Source: Peptococcaceae bacterium 1198_IL3148
GTDB lineage: Bacteria; Bacillota; Desulfotomaculia; Desulfotomaculales; Desulfohalotomaculaceae
Direction: 5' to 3'
Assembly: GCA_036763105.1 (NCBI GenBank)
Contig: JBAIYS010000010.1
Coordinates: 62,001 to 126,000 of the forward strand
Length of the DNA: 64,000 nt
Position 1 is the first letter of the stretch. Each line of letters starts with the position of its first letter. Shown here one piece after another: positions 24,688-32,333 of this stretch. A program made the position numbers and the translations under genes. The notes beneath the pieces are model-generated. The model saw only the letters and a list, made by a program, of their open reading frames with translations, ran no database searches and had not been told where the DNA came from.

Positions 24688-25121
24688 TGGCAGTATGTAC
24701 TAGCCCTGAAAAAGGGATGCGCAAGAAAAATGTGGGCAGTGGTAATTTGGTAATAGATTTCGGCTTAGAAGGTGATGCCCATGGTGGTAAGTGGCATCGG
24801 CAGGTAAGTCTGTTGGCCATTGAAAGTATTGAAAAGATGCAGAAAATGGGCCTGGACGTCGGGCCCGGTGATTTTGCTGAAAATCTAACCACCGAGGGAA
24901 TTGATTTGGTTTCACTGCCCATTGGCACCAAGGTTAAAATTGGGGATCAGGCCATTGGCGAGGTAACCCAAATTGGTAAAGAATGTCATCATGGTTGTGC
25001 CATTAGGCAACAAGCCGGTGATTGTGTTATGCCCAGAGAAGGGATCTTTATTAAAGTGCTGCAGGAAGGCAAAGTTAAAGTAGGAGATAAAATTGAACAA
25101 ATAGCCGAGGATAAAAATTAG
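24675..25121 (+). CDS. MOSC domain protein
   Basis: A 148-residue stand-alone MOSC (Moco sulfurase C-terminal) domain, with [28 protein letters not shown] and a conserved Cys in [10 protein letters not shown]. Such single-domain proteins occur in cofactor operons of anaerobes and are thought to carry or deliver sulfur or the metal-pterin. It overlaps moaC by 13 bases and is followed directly by mobB. The exact reaction is unknown. Confidence 0.9.
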   Translation: MGKIVAVCTSPEKGMRKKNVGSGNLVIDFGLEGDAHGGKWHRQVSLLAIESIEKMQKMGLDVGPGDFAENLTTEGIDLVSLPIGTKVKIGDQAIGEVTQIGKECHHGCAIRQQAGDCVMPREGIFIKVLQEGKVKVGDKIEQIAEDKN

Positions 25122-25122
25122 C

Positions 25123-25614
25123 ATGTCGGTGCCAGTGGTTTCAGTTGTTGGTTGGGCCAATAGCGGCAAAACCACTTTTTTGGAAAAGCTAATTGCTGAG
25201 CTAAAAAGCCGGGGCTACAATGTTGGTATCATTAAACACCATCATGATAATGTAGAACTGGACAGGCCGGGAAAAGATACCTATCGCCATGCCCAGGCAG
25301 GGGCCGATGCGGTAATTATTGCCAGTCCCCAAAAAATTGGTGTGGTGCGAAAAACATCTGACGAATGGCCGCTAGAAAAATTGGTAGAATTATTAACTGA
25401 TATGGATATCGTTATTACCGAAGGATATAAAAGAGCAGCTACTGCTAAACTAGAAATTTATCGCCAGGGTGTTTCTCCTGGCCCCGCTGCAGATGACAAA
25501 CATTTGCTGGCAGTGATTAGTGATGGTGATTTAAACAGAGATGTGCCGGTATATAATTGGAATGACGCCAGAGGAGTAGCCGATTTGTTGGAAACGAAGT
25601 TGCTGAGGTGTTAA
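25123..25614 (+). CDS. mobB: Molybdopterin-guanine dinucleotide biosynthesis GTPase (MobB)
   Basis: A 163-residue P-loop GTP-binding protein with Walker A GWANSGKTTFLEKL, the IIKHHHD segment and ITEGYKRA. It assists MobA in nucleotide attachment to the pterin cofactor. No mobA is seen here. Since AOR itself uses cofactor without nucleotide, the MobB presence suggests the operon also serves MGD/W-pterin enzymes elsewhere, such as formate dehydrogenase. It lies one base after the MOSC gene. Confidence 0.92.
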   Translation: MSVPVVSVVGWANSGKTTFLEKLIAELKSRGYNVGIIKHHHDNVELDRPGKDTYRHAQAGADAVIIASPQKIGVVRKTSDEWPLEKLVELLTDMDIVITEGYKRAATAKLEIYRQGVSPGPAADDKHLLAVISDGDLNRDVPVYNWNDARGVADLLETKLLRC

Positions 25615-25615
25615 C

Positions 25616-26371
25616 ATGTCAGAGTTAAATGCAACCCAATTAGAACGCTATAAGCGCAATATTTTGTTGGCCGGTGTGGGAGAATCTGGACAGCAACAAC
25701 TGTTAAAGGCCAAAGTTCTCATTGTGGGCGCTGGGGGCTTGGGATCGCCAGTGGCCTTTTATTTAGCTGCCGCCGGTGTGGGCACTTTAGGCATCATCGA
25801 TGCGGACACAGTGGATAACTCTAACTTACAACGGCAAATTATTCATAATGAAAACGACTTGGGCAAAGCTAAAGTGGTGTCGGCAAAGGAAAAGCTACAG
25901 GCTTTAAACAAAGATGTGCAGGTAATTACTTATCAAGAGCGGTTGACCGAAAGTAATGCCGATGAGCGCATAACTGCTTATCAATTGGTAATAGATGCAA
26001 CAGATAATTTTGCTGCTAGACAAATAATTAATAGAGCCTGCCAGCGGCAGCGGATACCTTTTATCTATGGTGGTGTACTGGCCATGCAGGGGCAAGCTAT
26101 GACCTTTATACCCGGTGAAGGGCCTTGTTTTAGTTGTGTTTTTCGCCATCAACCACTGGCTAACGCCCCCACTACATCAACCGTTGGCATATTAGGTGCG
26201 GTGCCGGGAGTTATTGGTTCTCTGCAGGCCGCTGAAGCAATTAAGTTATTGTTAAATCTTGGCAAGCCAATGGTGGGCAGGCTGTTTACCATTAACCTGC
26301 TTGACATGGTCAGTGATGTGATTGAAATACTGCCTGATCCTAAATGCCCGGTATGTGGTCAAAGCCACTAA
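25616..26371 (+). CDS. moeB: MoeB/ThiF family sulfur-carrier adenylyltransferase
   Basis: A 251-residue E1-like enzyme that adenylates the C-terminal glycine of MoaD. Visible are the ATP-binding GAGGLGSPVAFYLAAAGVG, DNSNLQRQI with the catalytic Arg, ATDNFAAR, and two CxxC zinc motifs (CFSCVF and CPVCGQ). It is the last gene of the pterin operon, one base after mobB. The canonical MoaD encoded at 21432 is the probable partner. A role for ThiS instead cannot be excluded. Confidence 0.92.
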   Translation: MSELNATQLERYKRNILLAGVGESGQQQLLKAKVLIVGAGGLGSPVAFYLAAAGVGTLGIIDADTVDNSNLQRQIIHNENDLGKAKVVSAKEKLQALNKDVQVITYQERLTESNADERITAYQLVIDATDNFAARQIINRACQRQRIPFIYGGVLAMQGQAMTFIPGEGPCFSCVFRHQPLANAPTTSTVGILGAVPGVIGSLQAAEAIKLLLNLGKPMVGRLFTINLLDMVSDVIEILPDPKCPVCGQSH

Positions 26372-26409
26372 TATATTTAAAAAATATCAATTTTGGCTGA
26401 CAAATAATA

Positions 26410-26438
26410 TTGTCATAAATAAATATAAGGACTATAAT
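26410..26438 (+). promoter_or_regulatory. SigmaA promoter upstream of the ArsB/NhaD-type transporter
   Basis: TTGTCA (26410-26415) and a perfect TATAAT (26433-26438) are 17 bases apart. Transcription would start near 26445, only about 25 bases before a hairpin terminator. Confidence 0.8.
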
Positions 26439-26463
26439 ATTTATGATGGATAGATAAAAATAT

Positions 26464-26496
26464 GCATTGCCCGCATGCTTTTAGCGGGTGTTTTTT
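26464..26496 (+). terminator. Early terminator in the transporter leader
   Basis: The stem CCCGC/GCGGG (26470-26474, 26484-26488) is followed by TGTTTTTT. An alternative pairing GCAT/ATGC uses its left arm. It lies between the sigmaA promoter and the gene, so it either ends a 50-nt small RNA or attenuates the transporter. Confidence 0.7.
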
Positions 26497-26599
26497 GATT
26501 ACCACAGGAAAGGTGGCGGTGGTGGAATAAATTAATTAATAATCATCTATTAGACGTATGACAACTAAATATTTTTTATATTCTGAGGAGGTACTAGGC

Positions 26600-27889
26600 A
26601 TGCCAGAACAATATTATGCCACATTTGCAATAGTAGTTTTCTTAATTGTTTATGCATTAATTATGTCCGAAAAAATTCACCGGACAATCGTAGCGCTGGC
26701 GGGCGCTATTTTAGTTGTGATTGTTGGGGCAATAGACTATGAGCAAGCCATTCATCACATCGACTGGAATACCATCGGCTTATTAATTGGTATGATGATA
26801 ATTGTGGGTATTACTAAAAAATCAGGGGTTTTTGAATTTTTAGCTATTTGGTCAGCCAAAAAAGCCAAGGGTGAGCCAATGGCCATTTTGGTTGCTTTGT
26901 GTACCATTACCGCTTTTGCATCAGCGTTTTTGGACAATGTTACCACGGTATTATTGATTGTGCCAGTGACATTTTCTATTACCAGAGAGTTAAAAATTAG
27001 CCCGATGCCGTTTTTAATTAGTGAAATTTTAGCTGCCAATATTGGTGGTACTGCTACGTTAATTGGTGATCCCCCTAACATTATGATTAGTGGTCCAGCG
27101 GGACTAAGTTTTATGGATTTTATTATCAATTTAGCTCCAGTGGTAATAGTGATTTATATCGCTACTATTTTGATATTGCGGGTGATTTACCGCAAAGATT
27201 TACATGCTAAAGAAGAATTAAAACAAAGAATTATGCAATTTGATGCTGCTAAGGAATTGAAAGACCGAGTGCTGATGAAAAAAGCGTTATTAGTTTTAGC
27301 CCTTACAGTTGTCGGTTTTATGCTTCATAATGTACTCCACATAGAAAACTCAGTCATTGCCTTGGCTGGTGCCACTCTGCTTTTATTAATTAGCAGAGAA
27401 GAACCGGAAGAGGCATTGCTGGCAGTGGAATGGCCATCAATTTTCTTCTTTGTGGGACTGTTTATATTAGTAGGCTCACTGCAAGAAAATGGGGTTATTG
27501 CTAAAATAGCTGAGTATGCCATTGAGGTTACCGGTGGTGACCTGCTGAAAACCGGTATGTTAATTCTTTGGTTATCGGCCATTGCATCGGCCTTTGTAGA
27601 CAATATTCCCTTTGTGGCCACAATGATTCCAATGATTATTGAAATGGGACCCCAGGGTATGAACGTTATTGGTGACCTAAACCCACTGTGGTGGTCATTG
27701 GCTCTGGGTGCTTGCTTAGGTGGTAACGGCACTTTAATTGGAGCCTCTGCCAACGTTATTGTTTCCGGTATGGCAGCTAAAGAAGGTCACCCCATGAGTT
27801 TTCTGGGCTATATGAAAATAGCTTTTCCTTTAATGATTATGTCTATTGTTATCAGTACTATTTATCTATACCTATTCTACCTGAGCTAG
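26600..27889 (+). CDS. ArsB/NhaD-type anion/Na+ transporter (IT superfamily)
   Basis: A 429-residue membrane protein with about 11-12 helices. Two inverted halves each contain a family hairpin: FLDNVTTVLLIVPV with GGTATLIGDPPNIMISG, and FVDNIPFVATMIPM with GGNGTLIGASANVI. This is the ion transporter superfamily that includes NhaD Na+/H+ antiporters, ArsB arsenite pumps and P-protein. The substrate cannot be fixed by reading; Na+/H+ exchange or organic/inorganic anion movement is possible. ATG at 26600 is chosen since GAGGAGG (26583-26589) is ideally placed. It is transcribed alone from a sigmaA promoter with a possible attenuator. Confidence 0.83.
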   Translation: MPEQYYATFAIVVFLIVYALIMSEKIHRTIVALAGAILVVIVGAIDYEQAIHHIDWNTIGLLIGMMIIVGITKKSGVFEFLAIWSAKKAKGEPMAILVALCTITAFASAFLDNVTTVLLIVPVTFSITRELKISPMPFLISEILAANIGGTATLIGDPPNIMISGPAGLSFMDFIINLAPVVIVIYIATILILRVIYRKDLHAKEELKQRIMQFDAAKELKDRVLMKKALLVLALTVVGFMLHNVLHIENSVIALAGATLLLLISREEPEEALLAVEWPSIFFFVGLFILVGSLQENGVIAKIAEYAIEVTGGDLLKTGMLILWLSAIASAFVDNIPFVATMIPMIIEMGPQGMNVIGDLNPLWWSLALGACLGGNGTLIGASANVIVSGMAAKEGHPMSFLGYMKIAFPLMIMSIVISTIYLYLFYLS

Positions 27890-28249
27890 AATTTAAATAG
27901 TAAATGGCGGGCAGCAAAACTTGTTGTCCGTTATTTCTATATTTATAGTGAAAAAAATATTGTCACCATAAGTTTGTCAGAGGTATAATAAATACTATAA
28001 GCACCTTCGTCAATTTTTTTTAGTAAGGATTGTGACTGTTGGCACATTCGTGAAATTATTGGGGGGTGATAATTGGCTAGCTATTGTTAATGGAAAAAAC
28101 AATTTTGTATAAGCACATTTAAGTGGATCATCAACTGGGTATTAGCGAAGCACATTACTCTTTCATATAATTGGTCAAAATGCAAATTATAAGTTATTTT
28201 AAGCGCCTTAACTACAAGATGAAAATTCGACCCTAAAGGGGGATTGAAA
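27890..28249. other. Intergenic region before the sigma-region-4-like gene
   Basis: It begins with an imperfect hairpin (GCGGGCAGCAA near 27907 with TTGTTGTCCG) that may end the transporter transcript. A sigmaA promoter (27960-27989) and the element TAAGCACCTTCGTCAAT (27998-28014) follow. The remaining 235 bases up to the next gene contain a T-rich tract and no ORF or RNA that I recognise. Confidence 0.5.
27960..27989 (+). promoter_or_regulatory. SigmaA promoter of the sigma-region-4-like gene
   Basis: TTGTCA (27960-27965), 18-base spacer and TATAAT (27984-27989). The motif TAAGCACCTTCGTCAAT at the expected start site recurs at 29599-29615. Confidence 0.65.
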
Positions 28250-28714
28250 ATGAAAACAGTTAAGAAAAAGCATGCACGGACAATAGAAAGCCACCTAAAA
28301 AACTATAAAGCTTATAAGGTTGCAATGAAAAATTTGCAACAATCTCTAGATGAAATATTACCCAATATCACCACCAATTACACTTGGCGAGAGGGGTATA
28401 GCGGCATCTTTAAAATTGTATCCACGACTGAAAATGCAGTGTTAGACAGAGTCGCGGGATCTAAAGCTGTGTATTTAAGAGAACAGCTAAATATTTACCA
28501 GACAATTGTTAAATCAATTGATGGGGCAATGGAAGTACTAGACGATGATGAAGTTAAATTTGTTAAATGCCGTTATTTTGAAGGTTGGTCTGTGGAAAAG
28601 ACCGCTCAATATTTAGGGTACAGTTCCCAAAACTGTTTTAAAATTCGCAATCAAGTAATGGATAAATTACTAATCAGCTTAAAGAATTTAAACAGTCTGG
28701 CAGTGGATTTTTAA
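28250..28714 (+). CDS. Sigma-70 region 4-like DNA-binding protein, paralog 1 (ArpU/RinA-type)
   Basis: A 154-residue soluble protein. The C-terminal part reads YFEGWSVEKTAQYLGYS followed by SQNCFKIRNQVMDKLL, a helix-turn-helix like sigma region 4 and phage late-transcription regulators (ArpU/RinA/DUF1492 type). The N-terminal part is helical with no domain I recognise. ATG at 28250 is used because AAAGGGGG lies eight bases before it. A close paralog is encoded 316 bases downstream, but no phage structural genes are near. It may be a domesticated phage regulator acting on the neighbouring permease genes; that is inference. Confidence 0.6.
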   Translation: MKTVKKKHARTIESHLKNYKAYKVAMKNLQQSLDEILPNITTNYTWREGYSGIFKIVSTTENAVLDRVAGSKAVYLREQLNIYQTIVKSIDGAMEVLDDDEVKFVKCRYFEGWSVEKTAQYLGYSSQNCFKIRNQVMDKLLISLKNLNSLAVDF

Positions 28715-28734
28715 CATCATCACTGTGAGGTATG

Positions 28735-28789
28735 GTAGAGTTTTAGTAGAGTTTTGGTGGAGAACAATCAAGGTAAAAAGGTTTAATAT
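28735..28789 (+). repeat. 55-bp direct repeat, copy 1
   Basis: Identical to 28850-28904. Internally it has a shorter tandem motif, TAGAGTTTTAG then TAGAGTTTTGG, and then GGAGAACAATCAAGGTAAAAA. It starts 21 bases after the stop of paralog 1. Confidence 0.95.
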
Positions 28790-28797
28790 GATACCAT

Positions 28798-28834
28798 GGA
28801 AAAAGAAAAGCTCCCCGGGGGGTTTTTCTTTTTT
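28798..28834 (+). terminator. Hairpin terminator between the direct repeats
   Basis: AAAAAGAAAAGCTCCCC pairs with GGGGGGTTTTTCTTTTTT (imperfect at one base), a long stem ending in a T run. Its A-rich and T-rich arms make it usable on both strands. Confidence 0.8.
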
Positions 28835-28849
28835 CCTTGATAATAGTTA

Positions 28850-28904
28850 GTAGAGTTTTAGTAGAGTTTTGGTGGAGAACAATCAAGGTAAAAAGGTTTA
28901 ATAT
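28850..28904 (+). repeat. 55-bp direct repeat, copy 2
   Basis: Identical to 28735-28789; sequences on both sides differ. A 60-bp spacer separates the two copies. Confidence 0.95.
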
Positions 28905-28942
28905 TATATCATAGCTTAGCGTTAGAAATTTAAGCCTACATA

Positions 28943-28970
28943 CCTCTCTTAAAACAGGAGAGGATTTTTT
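28943..28970 (+). terminator. Terminator upstream of paralog 2
   Basis: The stem CCTCTC/GAGAGG (28943-28948, 28957-28962) is followed by ATTTTTTT. It lies before the start of the second paralog and may end a short transcript that covers repeat copy 2. Confidence 0.75.
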
Positions 28971-29030
28971 TAACCGCAACCTTGTGATATAAGTCGCAAA
29001 TCTTACTTTATATTTCGGGAGGTAAGACGC

Positions 29031-29489
29031 GTGAATAAAAAAGAGCAAATCCGCCTGATTGAAGTACATCTAAGAAATTACAAAACATATTTGGTAGGCA
29101 AAAAAAATATCCAGCAATCATTGGACGAAATTCTCCCCAACATTACCACTAACTATTCTTGGCCTGAAGGTACTAATGGTTCATTTAACATCAATAGTTC
29201 AACCGAAGACGTGGTTTTAGACCGTATAACTGGCTCTCGGGCCATTTATTTGCGCGAAATGCTTAATACCTATAACACTATTATTAATTCCATAAATGAT
29301 GCGGTAGATGCTCTTGATGATGATGAAAAGGACTTTATTAAATACCGGTATTTTGAAGGTTGGTCAATAGAAAAAACCGCCCAACAGTTGGGTTACAGTG
29401 AACAAAACTGTTTTAAAATTAGAATTCAAGCTTTAGATAAATTGCTAATTAGCCTTACTAACTTATTAAAAATGACAGATGAAATTTAA
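29031..29489 (+). CDS. Sigma-70 region 4-like DNA-binding protein, paralog 2 (ArpU/RinA-type)
   Basis: A 152-residue paralog of the protein encoded at 28250, alignable end to end. Shared segments include QQSLDEILPNITTNY, LDDDEK-type acidic spacer, and FEGWSIEKTAQQLGYSEQNC with the final DKLLISL. The start follows GGGAGGTAAG. A terminator closes the gene just before the TauE/SafE permease module, so it is a separate unit. The pair of near-identical regulators separated by two copies of a repeat suggests the whole segment arose by duplication. Confidence 0.6.
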   Translation: MNKKEQIRLIEVHLRNYKTYLVGKKNIQQSLDEILPNITTNYSWPEGTNGSFNINSSTEDVVLDRITGSRAIYLREMLNTYNTIINSINDAVDALDDDEKDFIKYRYFEGWSIEKTAQQLGYSEQNCFKIRIQALDKLLISLTNLLKMTDEI

Positions 29490-29497
29490 TAGCCTTA

Positions 29498-29526
29498 CAC
29501 TCTTCATCAACTGAAGAGTGTTTTTA
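29498..29526 (+). terminator. Terminator after paralog 2
   Basis: The 9-bp stem CACTCTTCA/TGAAGAGTG (29498-29506, 29512-29520) is followed by TTTTTATTT. Confidence 0.92.
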
Positions 29527-29649
29527 TTTCACTATCAAGAAAGGGGGGGAGAAAAGCTTTAGCACTAATATTACTGCTAATTTTTATTTGATAGATTTTA
29601 AGCACCTTTGCCAATAGTAAAAAGCTTTGAAATTAAGGGGGAATTAAAA

Positions 29650-30933
29650 ATGAGAAGGCTATACACAGCCCTCATGGCGGCTTCCCGATCCTATGCTAAA
29701 TGGGATTACGAAAACTCCATGAGTATTATTCGTGATAGAAAAAGACTTCTATTACTGTTATTAATGGCTTTGCCAATATTACTACCAGCTTTGGCCCATG
29801 CCGCGTCGGCGTTGCCAGAAGCCCTTGGTGGTAAAACAGCTTATGCACCTTCTTTCTTTTCTGCAAAGGTTTTCTATGCTTCCATTGGTATTGGCTTATG
29901 TGCCGGTTTAATTACAGGGTGCATTGGGGCTGGTGGCGGTTTCATTATTACCCCAGCGTTAATGAGTGTAGGTGTTAAAGGGATTCTAGCAGTTGGTACT
30001 GACCAGTTCCACATCTTTGCTAAATCAATTATGGGAACTGCAGTGCACAGAAAGTTGGGTAACGTGCATGTTGGTTTAGCCCTGGCGTTTCTGTGTGGTT
30101 CCTGTATTGGGGTTACCGCTGGCGGTACGTTAAACCGGGCCCTTTATGAGTATAATCCGATACTCAGTGACTTTGCCATCAGTTTAGTTTACGTTGTGAT
30201 GTTAGGTTTTCTGTCTGCATATGCCTTGGCAGACTACTTCAAGAACAAGAATGCTGAAGATGCCCATGGTGGTGGCGAACAACTTACTGGTTTGGCCAAA
30301 GGCCTACAAAAGGCTAATTTACCGCCGATGATTAAATTTGATGAGCATGTTGTTCCCGGTGGTAGAAAAATCTCTGGATGGTTCGTGGCACTTTGTGGTT
30401 CAGTGGTGGGTTTAGCTGCCTCTATCATGGGGGTAGGCGGTGGCTTTTTAACCTTCCCCATGTTTGTTTATGGCTTAGGCGTGAGCACTGGTACCACTGT
30501 TGGTACTGACATTTTACAAATTATCTTCACCGCTGGTTACAGCGCTATTTCTCAATATGCTATCTATGGCTATGTTTTTTATACCTTGGCCATGGGGATG
30601 CTGGTGGGTTCACTGGTTGGCGTTCAACTTGGTGCCCTAACAACTAAAGTGGTTTCTGGCGGTCAAATTAAAGCTTTCTACGCCGTTACTATCCTAGCAG
30701 CCTTTATTAACCGGGTTTTTGCTTTGCCTGACAAGTTGGTAAAAATGGAGTACATTAGCCTGAGTAGTAAAGTATCTAGCATGTTAAATACTGTTGGTAC
30801 GGTAGTATTCTTTGGGATTATCATTTTCTTTGCGGTATGGGTGATAAGTAAATTTGTGGCCAATATCGGTAAACTGAAGGCAGCAGCTGCTAACGGTGTA
30901 GGTGGCGGCGGTGGGAAAGGAGTGAGCCAATAA
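29650..30933 (+). CDS. TauE/SafE-family anion permease, module A
   Basis: A 427-residue membrane protein with about nine helices. Two repeated glycine-rich helices, LITGCIGAGGGFIITPALMS and AASIMGVGGGFLTFPMFV, are the TauE/SafE signature. The family exports sulfite, taurine-derived or sulfoacetate anions, or imports sulfate in some sulfate reducers; the substrate here is unknown. It is longer than typical (about 250-300) owing to an N-terminal extension and a central loop. ATG at 29650 follows AAGGGGGA. It starts a four-gene plus-strand module and overlaps the next gene by one base. Confidence 0.85.
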   Translation: MRRLYTALMAASRSYAKWDYENSMSIIRDRKRLLLLLLMALPILLPALAHAASALPEALGGKTAYAPSFFSAKVFYASIGIGLCAGLITGCIGAGGGFIITPALMSVGVKGILAVGTDQFHIFAKSIMGTAVHRKLGNVHVGLALAFLCGSCIGVTAGGTLNRALYEYNPILSDFAISLVYVVMLGFLSAYALADYFKNKNAEDAHGGGEQLTGLAKGLQKANLPPMIKFDEHVVPGGRKISGWFVALCGSVVGLAASIMGVGGGFLTFPMFVYGLGVSTGTTVGTDILQIIFTAGYSAISQYAIYGYVFYTLAMGMLVGSLVGVQLGALTTKVVSGGQIKAFYAVTILAAFINRVFALPDKLVKMEYISLSSKVSSMLNTVGTVVFFGIIIFFAVWVISKFVANIGKLKAAAANGVGGGGGKGVSQ

Positions 30934-31625
30934 TGATTGTTCATAAAAAAGAATTTACTATTGGCTTAATCTTACTAGCGATCTTTGTAGCCATTTTTGC
31001 CTATATGTGGTCACCATCCTTTGATGGCAATAATGCCTTTGTATACTCAGATGATATTTTTAACGCCATTTCCAAGGACTCTAGTTATCAGATACCTGCT
31101 CTGTTAGAAAAGGCAGAAGGTCAGGTCGGTACTAAATTAGATGTAACTTTTGAAGCTGATGACGTCGAAATGGCAGATAAAATGGCTATACTGTTTCAAA
31201 AAGCCGGTGCCGATGTGACCGTTAATGGCGCTGAAGTTAATGTATCCGGTGATTTAGGGGCCATTGCTAAATCAGCCATCAATGATGCGGATGAAATGTA
31301 CAAAAATAATAATATAGCCTTAGAACAAGCATATGGTTACGATGCCAAAGAAGCAATGTATTACTGGTGGAAATCCTTTGATAAAATGAACGGTTCATTG
31401 CAAAATGCAGGTGAATTTGCCACTGCTAGTTATATAACAGATGTAAAAATGAGAGCGGTGGAACCAGGATATAACTTTTTTGGTATTGAAGGCATGAGCG
31501 CTAAGGACAACGTAGGATTGATTTCATTCTTGCTAGGCTTCTATTTAGTTTACACAGTGCTATACGGATTTGCTATCTATTACCTCTTTGAAGGTGTTGG
31601 CATAATGATGACAAGCAAACACTAG
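30933..31625 (+). CDS. Membrane protein of permease module A, unknown function
   Basis: A 230-residue protein with one helix near the N-terminus (about 9-27) and one or two hydrophobic segments near the C-terminus (about 195-222). Between them is a 165-residue, acidic, probably extracytoplasmic domain without cysteines and without any family I recognise. It overlaps the TauE/SafE permease gene by one base, so the two are made together; an accessory or substrate-gating subunit is the simplest inference. Module B encodes a different, four-helix membrane protein at the same position. Confidence 0.7.
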   Translation: MIVHKKEFTIGLILLAIFVAIFAYMWSPSFDGNNAFVYSDDIFNAISKDSSYQIPALLEKAEGQVGTKLDVTFEADDVEMADKMAILFQKAGADVTVNGAEVNVSGDLGAIAKSAINDADEMYKNNNIALEQAYGYDAKEAMYYWWKSFDKMNGSLQNAGEFATASYITDVKMRAVEPGYNFFGIEGMSAKDNVGLISFLLGFYLVYTVLYGFAIYYLFEGVGIMMTSKH

Positions 31626-31636
31626 TTGTGGAGAGA

Positions 31637-31666
31637 GGTTAGGGTGGTTTAACAGCCACCCTAACC
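31637..31666 (+). other. Hairpin between permease subunits and the CBS gene
   Basis: An 11-bp perfect stem GGTTAGGGTGG/CCACCCTAACC (31637-31647, 31656-31666) has no T run after it. It may stabilise the upstream mRNA end or lower expression of the downstream CBS and HTH genes rather than terminate. Confidence 0.6.
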
Positions 31667-31684
31667 CCAAATGGGGGTATTAAT

Positions 31685-32314
31685 ATGATGATGCCGGATA
31701 TAACTGCCAAAGACATTATCCAACCATTAGATAGTTATCCTTCAATATATATTGATGACAATATTAAAAGAGCTTTGTCTAAATTGCAATTTTCACTGTG
31801 CAACAGCCATTTAAAACGGCGTAGCTTATTGGTACTGAACAGAGATGATAAAATGGTTGGTTGGATAAACCTATGGGATATTTTAGCGCTCATTCAACCC
31901 CGCAAGATAAACGACGCTGAAATAATTGATTTAGAATATATTAAAGGCTGGAACCTAGCTGGATATTCTAAATCGTCTTCCCATTATATTCGACATTTGG
32001 TTTGGTGGGTTTCTGACGATGTGTGGCCGTCTTTGGAAAAGCACTGTGAGAGAATTGCGGACATGAAAATTACCAATTTGGTGAGGCCCATTGAAGCATA
32101 TGCTGTTCAATATGACACCTGCCTAAAAGAAGTGGTGGCAGTAATGTATGAAAAAAACTTATTTACATTGCCAGTGGTAGAAAAGGAAGAATTAATCGGT
32201 TTCATTAGGGCAGAGGATATTATATTAGAAACCGCTCGCATAATGATGAACCTGCCGGTTATTAAGAATGAAAAATATGCTGTTTCAGTAAAACCCCCCG
32301 TCCATTGCCCCTAA
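31685..32314 (+). CDS. CBS-pair protein, module A
   Basis: A 209-residue cytoplasmic protein with two CBS motifs. The first is interrupted by an insert (YPSIYIDDNIKRALSKLQF, VGWINLWDILALI), and the second is near the C-terminus (CLKEVVAVMYEKNLFTLPVV, LIGFIRAEDIIL). CBS pairs bind adenine nucleotides such as AMP, ATP or SAM. It is paralogous to the protein encoded at 39066-39671, sharing for example GFIRAEDI and an IKGWNLA/IQGWNLA segment. Position between permease and HTH regulator suggests it reports energy or adenylyl-sulfate status to control anion uptake (inference). Confidence 0.82.
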   Translation: MMMPDITAKDIIQPLDSYPSIYIDDNIKRALSKLQFSLCNSHLKRRSLLVLNRDDKMVGWINLWDILALIQPRKINDAEIIDLEYIKGWNLAGYSKSSSHYIRHLVWWVSDDVWPSLEKHCERIADMKITNLVRPIEAYAVQYDTCLKEVVAVMYEKNLFTLPVVEKEELIGFIRAEDIILETARIMMNLPVIKNEKYAVSVKPPVHCP

Positions 32315-32333
32315 AATTGTAAGGAGTAAGGAA

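Larger units (their letters stand above)
28715..29030. other. Intergenic region with repeats and two hairpins
   Basis: This stretch between the two paralogs carries two exact copies of a 55-bp sequence, a terminator-like hairpin between them (28798-28834) and a second terminator hairpin (28943-28970). No coding potential was seen. Confidence 0.7.

Noticed and set aside
28040-28055. TGGCAC at 28040 as a sigma54 promoter
   Set aside because: No GC at the required distance (AA is found instead); a good sigmaA promoter already lies upstream.
28735-28904. Two 55-bp identical repeats with a 60-bp spacer as a mini CRISPR
   Set aside because: Only two copies, repeats longer than CRISPR repeats, a terminator hairpin inside the spacer and no cas genes.
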